Origin: Deltaproteobacteria bacterium
GTDB lineage: Bacteria; Desulfobacterota; SM23-61
Length of the DNA: 7,908 bases
Direction of reading: 5' to 3'
Assembly: GCA_029857975.1 (NCBI GenBank)
Contig: JAOUFX010000116.1
Span: 1-7,908, forward strand
The position numbers and the translations under genes are program-made. This document shows positions 5,254 to 7,908 of the stretch, piece by piece (the first letter of the stretch is position 1; every line of letters starts with the position of its first letter). The notes below the pieces were generated by a model. It had not been told where the DNA came from. It was given only the letters and a program-made list of their open reading frames with translations, and did no database searches.

Positions 5254-6897
5254 TTACCACGGATCAACAAAATCGTGACCTTTCCCCTCGGTGCGTTCGG
5301 CGCGAACTGATGTCAAGCCCTGCATAATCCATTTGCGTGTATCCGCCGGATCAATGACCGCGTCGATTTCGAGGTGGGAGGCCATATGGATGGCTTTCCC
5401 CCTCTCATACAACTGGGCGACCAGTTTATTGAAGAGCGCTTCCCGTTCCGGCCGGTTTTCAACCGCCTCAAGCTCTTTCTTGAAACCGGCCTTGACTGCG
5501 CCTTCCAGCCCCATTGCGCCGAATTCTCCGGTTGGCCATGCAACGGTAAAGAAAGATTCATGGAAGCCGCCCTTAGCCATGGCCATGGCTCCTAAGCCGT
5601 ATCCCCTGCGTAAAACAACTGTAAAGTAGGGTACCGTTAAATGCGAGCCGATCACAAACATACGGCAAACGTGGCGAACCTGAGCGCGCTGCTCAATCTC
5701 CGGACCCACCATGAATCCGGGAGTATCGCACAGAGAAAGCATCGGCAAACCATGCACATTGCACAGCTGCATTAGGCGCGCTGCCTTGTCCGCGCCTTCC
5801 GCTTCAATTGCGCCGGCCATGTGTTTGCAGTTATTGGCCATAACGCCGAAGGGCCTGCCCTCGATGCGCATCAAGCCCGTAATGATCCCGGGGCCGAATT
5901 TGGGCCTTAACTCAAGAAAGGAGTCAGTATCGGCTATCGCTTTAATGACGGCCCGCACGTCATAAACGCGCCGTCTGTGCTCTGGAATCAAGCGGCGAAG
6001 ACGGCGCGGGTCGGCGGCCTCCCATGGGGAAGTCGCTCCCTGAAAATAGGAAAGATATTGCTTGGCGACTGCTACCGCCTCTACATCGTCAGCCACGGCA
6101 ATGTCGACAACGCCATTATTCGTTTGCACATCAATCGGGCCAACTTCCTCCGGCCTGAAAACACCCAGTCCGCCACCTTCGATCATCACCGGGCCGCCCA
6201 TCCCGATGTTGGATTTTTGGGTTGCAATAATCACATCACAGCATCCAAGCAGGGCTGCGTTGCCGGCAAAGCATGGGCCCGATACTATGCCCAATACCGG
6301 GATCCTGCCGCTCAAACTTGCGAACTTGCCAAAGGTAGATAAATCCAGACCCGCCACCATAACCCCCTCAGCATCGACGTCGCCCGGCCTTCCGCCGCCA
6401 CCTTCCGCAAAGAGTACCAGGGGAAGGCGCTGCTCGTGCGCCAACTTCAGCATGCGATCCATCTTCTTGTGATTAAAATAACCCTGGGTACCGGCCAGAA
6501 CCGTATAATCGTAGGCCATTATCATGCAGCGGGCCCTGTTGTCTCCAAACAGCGTTTTATTTACCGATCCGATGCCTGCGATCAGGCCATCGGCCGGGGT
6601 CTTGCTGATGAGATCATCCATTGATCGCCGTTGGCGCTGAGCGGCGATCGTAAGGGCCCCGTATTCAATGAAACGGTCATCGCAGAGATCTTTTACGTTT
6701 GCACGAGCCGTGCGCTGGTTCCTTTGTTGCCGCCGCGCCACCGCTTCGGGGCGTCGCTCGTCAAGGACAAAAGAATGCCTGTCTATAACCTCCATGAGAT
6801 CAGGGCGTATCGGATCCATATCGATATCTTTTTCTTTATCAGCAGACTTAGAGCTCTTTCCACCCTCCACCTCGTCGTTGATCTTAGACGATTTCAT
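5254..6897 (-). CDS. Acyl-CoA carboxylase carboxyltransferase subunit (PccB/MmdA-type)
   Basis: A 547-residue cytosolic carboxyltransferase of the crotonase-like superfamily. It would move a carboxyl group between carboxybiotin and an acyl-CoA such as acetyl-, propionyl- or methylcrotonyl-CoA, or the reverse in a decarboxylase. The N-terminal half has AEGGGGR (164-170), GPCFAG (207-212) and CDVIIA (220-225). The C-terminal half has the DTPGF loop (391-395), RRGYGLGAMAM (430-440), the oxyanion stretch EFGAMGLEGAVKA (458-470) and IDPADTR (515-521) near the end. There is no N-terminal zinc finger, so it is not bacterial AccD. The first 28 residues are charged and low-complexity, an extension beyond the usual 510-520 residues. 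ATG 6897 has GGAAGG 8 nt upstream; the GTG three codons earlier overlaps that site and is rejected. No biotin carboxylase or carrier gene is in the window, so acyl-CoA specificity cannot be assigned. Confidence 0.92.
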   Translation of the reverse strand: MKSSKINDEVEGGKSSKSADKEKDIDMDPIRPDLMEVIDRHSFVLDERRPEAVARRQQRNQRTARANVKDLCDDRFIEYGALTIAAQRQRRSMDDLISKTPADGLIAGIGSVNKTLFGDNRARCMIMAYDYTVLAGTQGYFNHKKMDRMLKLAHEQRLPLVLFAEGGGGRPGDVDAEGVMVAGLDLSTFGKFASLSGRIPVLGIVSGPCFAGNAALLGCCDVIIATQKSNIGMGGPVMIEGGGLGVFRPEEVGPIDVQTNNGVVDIAVADDVEAVAVAKQYLSYFQGATSPWEAADPRRLRRLIPEHRRRVYDVRAVIKAIADTDSFLELRPKFGPGIITGLMRIEGRPFGVMANNCKHMAGAIEAEGADKAARLMQLCNVHGLPMLSLCDTPGFMVGPEIEQRAQVRHVCRMFVIGSHLTVPYFTVVLRRGYGLGAMAMAKGGFHESFFTVAWPTGEFGAMGLEGAVKAGFKKELEAVENRPEREALFNKLVAQLYERGKAIHMASHLEIDAVIDPADTRKWIMQGLTSVRAERTEGKGHDFVDPW

Positions 6898-6903
6898 GTG
6901 CGA

Positions 6904-6912
6904 CACCTTCCT
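6904..6912 (-). promoter_or_regulatory. Ribosome binding site that decides the carboxyltransferase start
   Basis: The minus strand reads AGGAAGGTG, with GGAAGG 8 nt before ATG 6897. An in-frame GTG at 6906 lies within this site, so it cannot be the start served by it. Confidence 0.75.
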
Positions 6913-6969
6913 CTGTTTTGTAATGAATATTTTTTATTTCCGATAAGAATTTCTGTTTTTAAAGGAGTA

Positions 6970-6997
6970 AGTATAAGAAAATAGTCTTGTATGTCAT
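6970..6997 (-). promoter_or_regulatory. Sigma-70-like promoter of the carboxyltransferase-archaemetzincin operon
   Basis: On the minus strand, ATGACA (6992-6997) matches TTGACA at 5 of 6 positions and TATACT (6970-6975) matches TATAAT at 5 of 6, with a 16-bp spacer. The implied start of transcription near 6963 gives a leader of about 65 nt. The upstream edge is 12 bp from the inverted-repeat element at 7009. Confidence 0.55.
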
Positions 6998-7008
6998 TTA
7001 CCGGAGGG

Positions 7009-7217
7009 GGTACCGGACACCTTTTATTTTCCAACCTTTCGAATTTTCTAAGGTAAAGGGATGATTCCTCGTCTCCTGCCTGATGGATGATGACGTTTTA
7101 AGAGGGCATAGATGCGTGGCCAACGGGGCATAGCTTCCCAACCCCTTACCCCTAATAAGAATTGCTAACCGCATTCAATAAAAACAGGGTCTTCTGTCAT
7201 CAAAGGTATCCGGTACC
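7009..7217. mobile_element. 209-bp MITE-like element with terminal inverted repeats
   Basis: The ends GGTACCGGACACCTTT (7009-7024) and AAAGGTATCCGGTACC (7202-7217) are inverted copies matching at 15 of 16 positions. The interior has no open frame of note but contains the 21-bp block (7083-7103) and most of the 71-bp core (7153-7223), both repeated near 2767-2986. Small size, terminal inverted repeats, no transposase and a second dispersed copy are the marks of a non-autonomous element. I see no clear target-site duplication. The transposase family is not identifiable from this window. Confidence 0.65.
7083..7103 (+). repeat. 21-bp dispersed block, copy 2
   Basis: ATGGATGATG-ACGTTTTAAGA, one substitution from the copy at 2767-2787. 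It lies inside the inverted-repeat element. Confidence 0.7.
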
Positions 7218-7223
7218 TACCTA
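7153..7223 (+). repeat. 71-bp dispersed repeat core, copy 2
   Basis: It matches 2916-2986 at 66 of 71 positions, without gaps. Here it forms the right part of the element bounded by terminal inverted repeats, and the 21-bp block lies about 50 bp to its left; in copy 1 that distance is about 130 bp, so the interior differs by a deletion or insertion. Confidence 0.75.
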
Positions 7224-7593
7224 AATATTTTTCCGGATCAGTCGAAATGTACCCGGCCCCCTCAATTCCATAGTAGTCCCCAGAGCATCCACTACGCAAG
7301 TCCCAAAAGGCAGCCGAAATATCGATCATTTAATTTTTTCTGTGCTTCCATAAGGTGGGAATCCGGAAATCAGGTCGCTGGTGGGGGTTATTCTTCTCGG
7401 GAAGAATTTGCTATGCAACCAGCTGGCTCTCCCCAAGATCCAAAGTCCAAATTTACTTCACTAAGCACGCTCTGTACGAACGACCCGGTCTACTACGGAG
7501 AAAAGTTAGGAGCAGTTTTGCTGAAGACAGAAATAAACGAATTAGTGTCATGTCCCCAAAATAAATTTTGGTTTCGGTTTTCTTCCAAACAGA
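7224..7593. other. 370-bp stretch without a confident gene
   Basis: No gene is supported on either strand. It holds a small hairpin (ATTCTTC TCGG GAAGAAT, 7390-7407), a plus-strand stretch (7445-7537) that weakly recalls the start of DUF4258-type toxins, and GTGTCATGTCCCCAAAATAA (7545-7564) running into a 16-bp palindrome (7556-7571). It lies directly after the stop of the partial gene at the right edge, and looks like accumulated repeat and relic sequence. Confidence 0.5.
7556..7571. repeat. AT-rich palindrome after the partial gene
   Basis: CCAAAAT AA ATTTTGG has perfect 7-bp arms and sits 22 nt past the stop of the minus-strand gene ending at 7594. On that strand it is followed by GGACAT instead of a T-run, so it is a poor intrinsic terminator; it adjoins the TGGGGACAT motif. 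Confidence 0.45.
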
Positions 7594-7908
7594 TCAATCC
7601 GGCAGGAACACAAGGGTTCCCGAGGGCAGATTGGCGAAATCGGCGATTTCGTTGCCGGGAAGCAAAGTGTGGGGAGGGACAAAATAAACAGTGGTTTGGT
7701 CTTTGAAATTGGCCCCCGCAATCCTGTAGGCGGTTCGGCTTTGGCTGATTGGGTAGGGCCCGCGATAGCCCATGACCAGCCTTGTGAGCTTGGGCAAATC
7801 GTCCCAGTCGGAGATGGCCGGGCCGGCTTTGATGAGGCCGTTGGGCAAGAAGTAAAACGTGGTTTCGCTATTGTACCTGCGCCCAGCATATGACCAGGCC
7901 GTGGCGTT
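7594..7908 (-). CDS. C-terminal part of a protein with 56-residue repeats, unknown function
   Basis: The frame is open from the window edge to TGA at 7594-7596, giving the last 104 residues of a larger protein whose start lies outside. It has tandem repeats with a 56-residue period: NATAWSYAGRRYNSETTFYF (1-20) lines up with SRTAYRIAGANFKDQTTVYF (57-76). The match continues through the Leu-Pro region (IxDxxxLP), about 15 identities in 48. The shared pattern is TA(W/Y)xxAGxx(Y/F), TTxYFxP, then GxxIxDxxxLPxxT. Beta-prone stretches and many Gly and aromatic residues suggest an extended or extracellular repeat domain, but I recognise no family and the missing N-terminus would have to show any signal peptide. 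An internal TTG within the frame is not a likely start, because the repeat continues upstream of it to the window edge. It runs in the same direction as the other genes. Confidence 0.7.
   Translation of the reverse strand, partial: NATAWSYAGRRYNSETTFYFLPNGLIKAGPAISDWDDLPKLTRLVMGYRGPYPISQSRTAYRIAGANFKDQTTVYFVPPHTLLPGNEIADFANLPSGTLVFLPD

Noticed and set aside
4742..5278. 178-residue plus-strand open frame
   Set aside because: It lies antisense to the archaemetzincin, whose motifs and signal peptide are clear; the plus-strand product has biased composition and no recognisable domain.
6062..6472. 136-residue plus-strand open frame
   Set aside because: It is antisense to the carboxyltransferase core; its Ser/Pro/Thr-rich product is typical of a shadow frame.
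6898..6906. GTG start for the carboxyltransferase
   Set aside because: This GTG overlaps the AGGAAGGTG ribosome binding site, which is well spaced for the ATG at 6897.
7548..7889. 113-residue minus-strand open frame at the right edge
   Set aside because: It overlaps the partial repeat-protein frame in another phase; only the latter shows internal homology between units, and this one is Pro/Ser/Lys-rich as expected of a shadow.
1..7908. CRISPR array, tRNA or rRNA genes
   Set aside because: No regularly spaced direct repeats, cloverleaf-like segments or rRNA-like conserved stretches were seen.

Overview
The window looks like a chromosomal segment of an uncultured Gram-negative bacterium. A Desulfobacterota ('deltaproteobacterial') relative is my best guess. 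This rests on the gene mix (DHRS4-like SDR, PccB-type carboxyltransferase, CE4 deacetylase, NIF3-like protein), a typical signal peptide, AGGAGG-type ribosome binding sites, and dispersed CCACAGAG hairpins like those common in such genomes. There is no rRNA or other taxonomic marker, so the placement is an inference.

Every convincing gene is on the minus strand, so transcription runs from the right edge to the left. In that order: a partial gene of unknown function with 56-residue repeats (7594-7908, N-terminus outside the window); a 370-bp stretch without a confident gene; a 209-bp element with terminal inverted repeats (7009-7217); a promoter (6970-6997); an acyl-CoA carboxylase carboxyltransferase (5254-6897); and, 35 bp on, a secreted archaemetzincin-like zinc protease (4232-5218). 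Its 3' end overlaps a small gene (4073-4280) that is not a single open frame and seems to carry a frameshift. Then come a NIF3-like metal protein (3000-3875), a repeat-rich gap (2520-2999), a CE4-type deacetylase/imidase-like hydrolase (1674-2519), a DHRS4-like SDR (649-1401) with a hairpin after its stop, and a left-hand 595 bp that holds only repeats.

The carboxyltransferase, metalloprotease and small gene look like one operon from spacing and overlap. No common pathway is evident. The carboxyltransferase and SDR suit acyl-CoA/ketone metabolism, the CE4 protein acts on N-acyl or cyclic-amide substrates, and the archaemetzincin is an exported peptidase. No biotin carboxylase or biotin carrier gene is present.

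The most notable items are the exported bacterial archaemetzincin with a Gly-to-Ser change in its zinc helix, the frameshifted small gene overlapping its end, the repeat-containing protein at the right edge, and the two related dispersed repeats, one of which ends at the stop codon of the NIF3-like gene.
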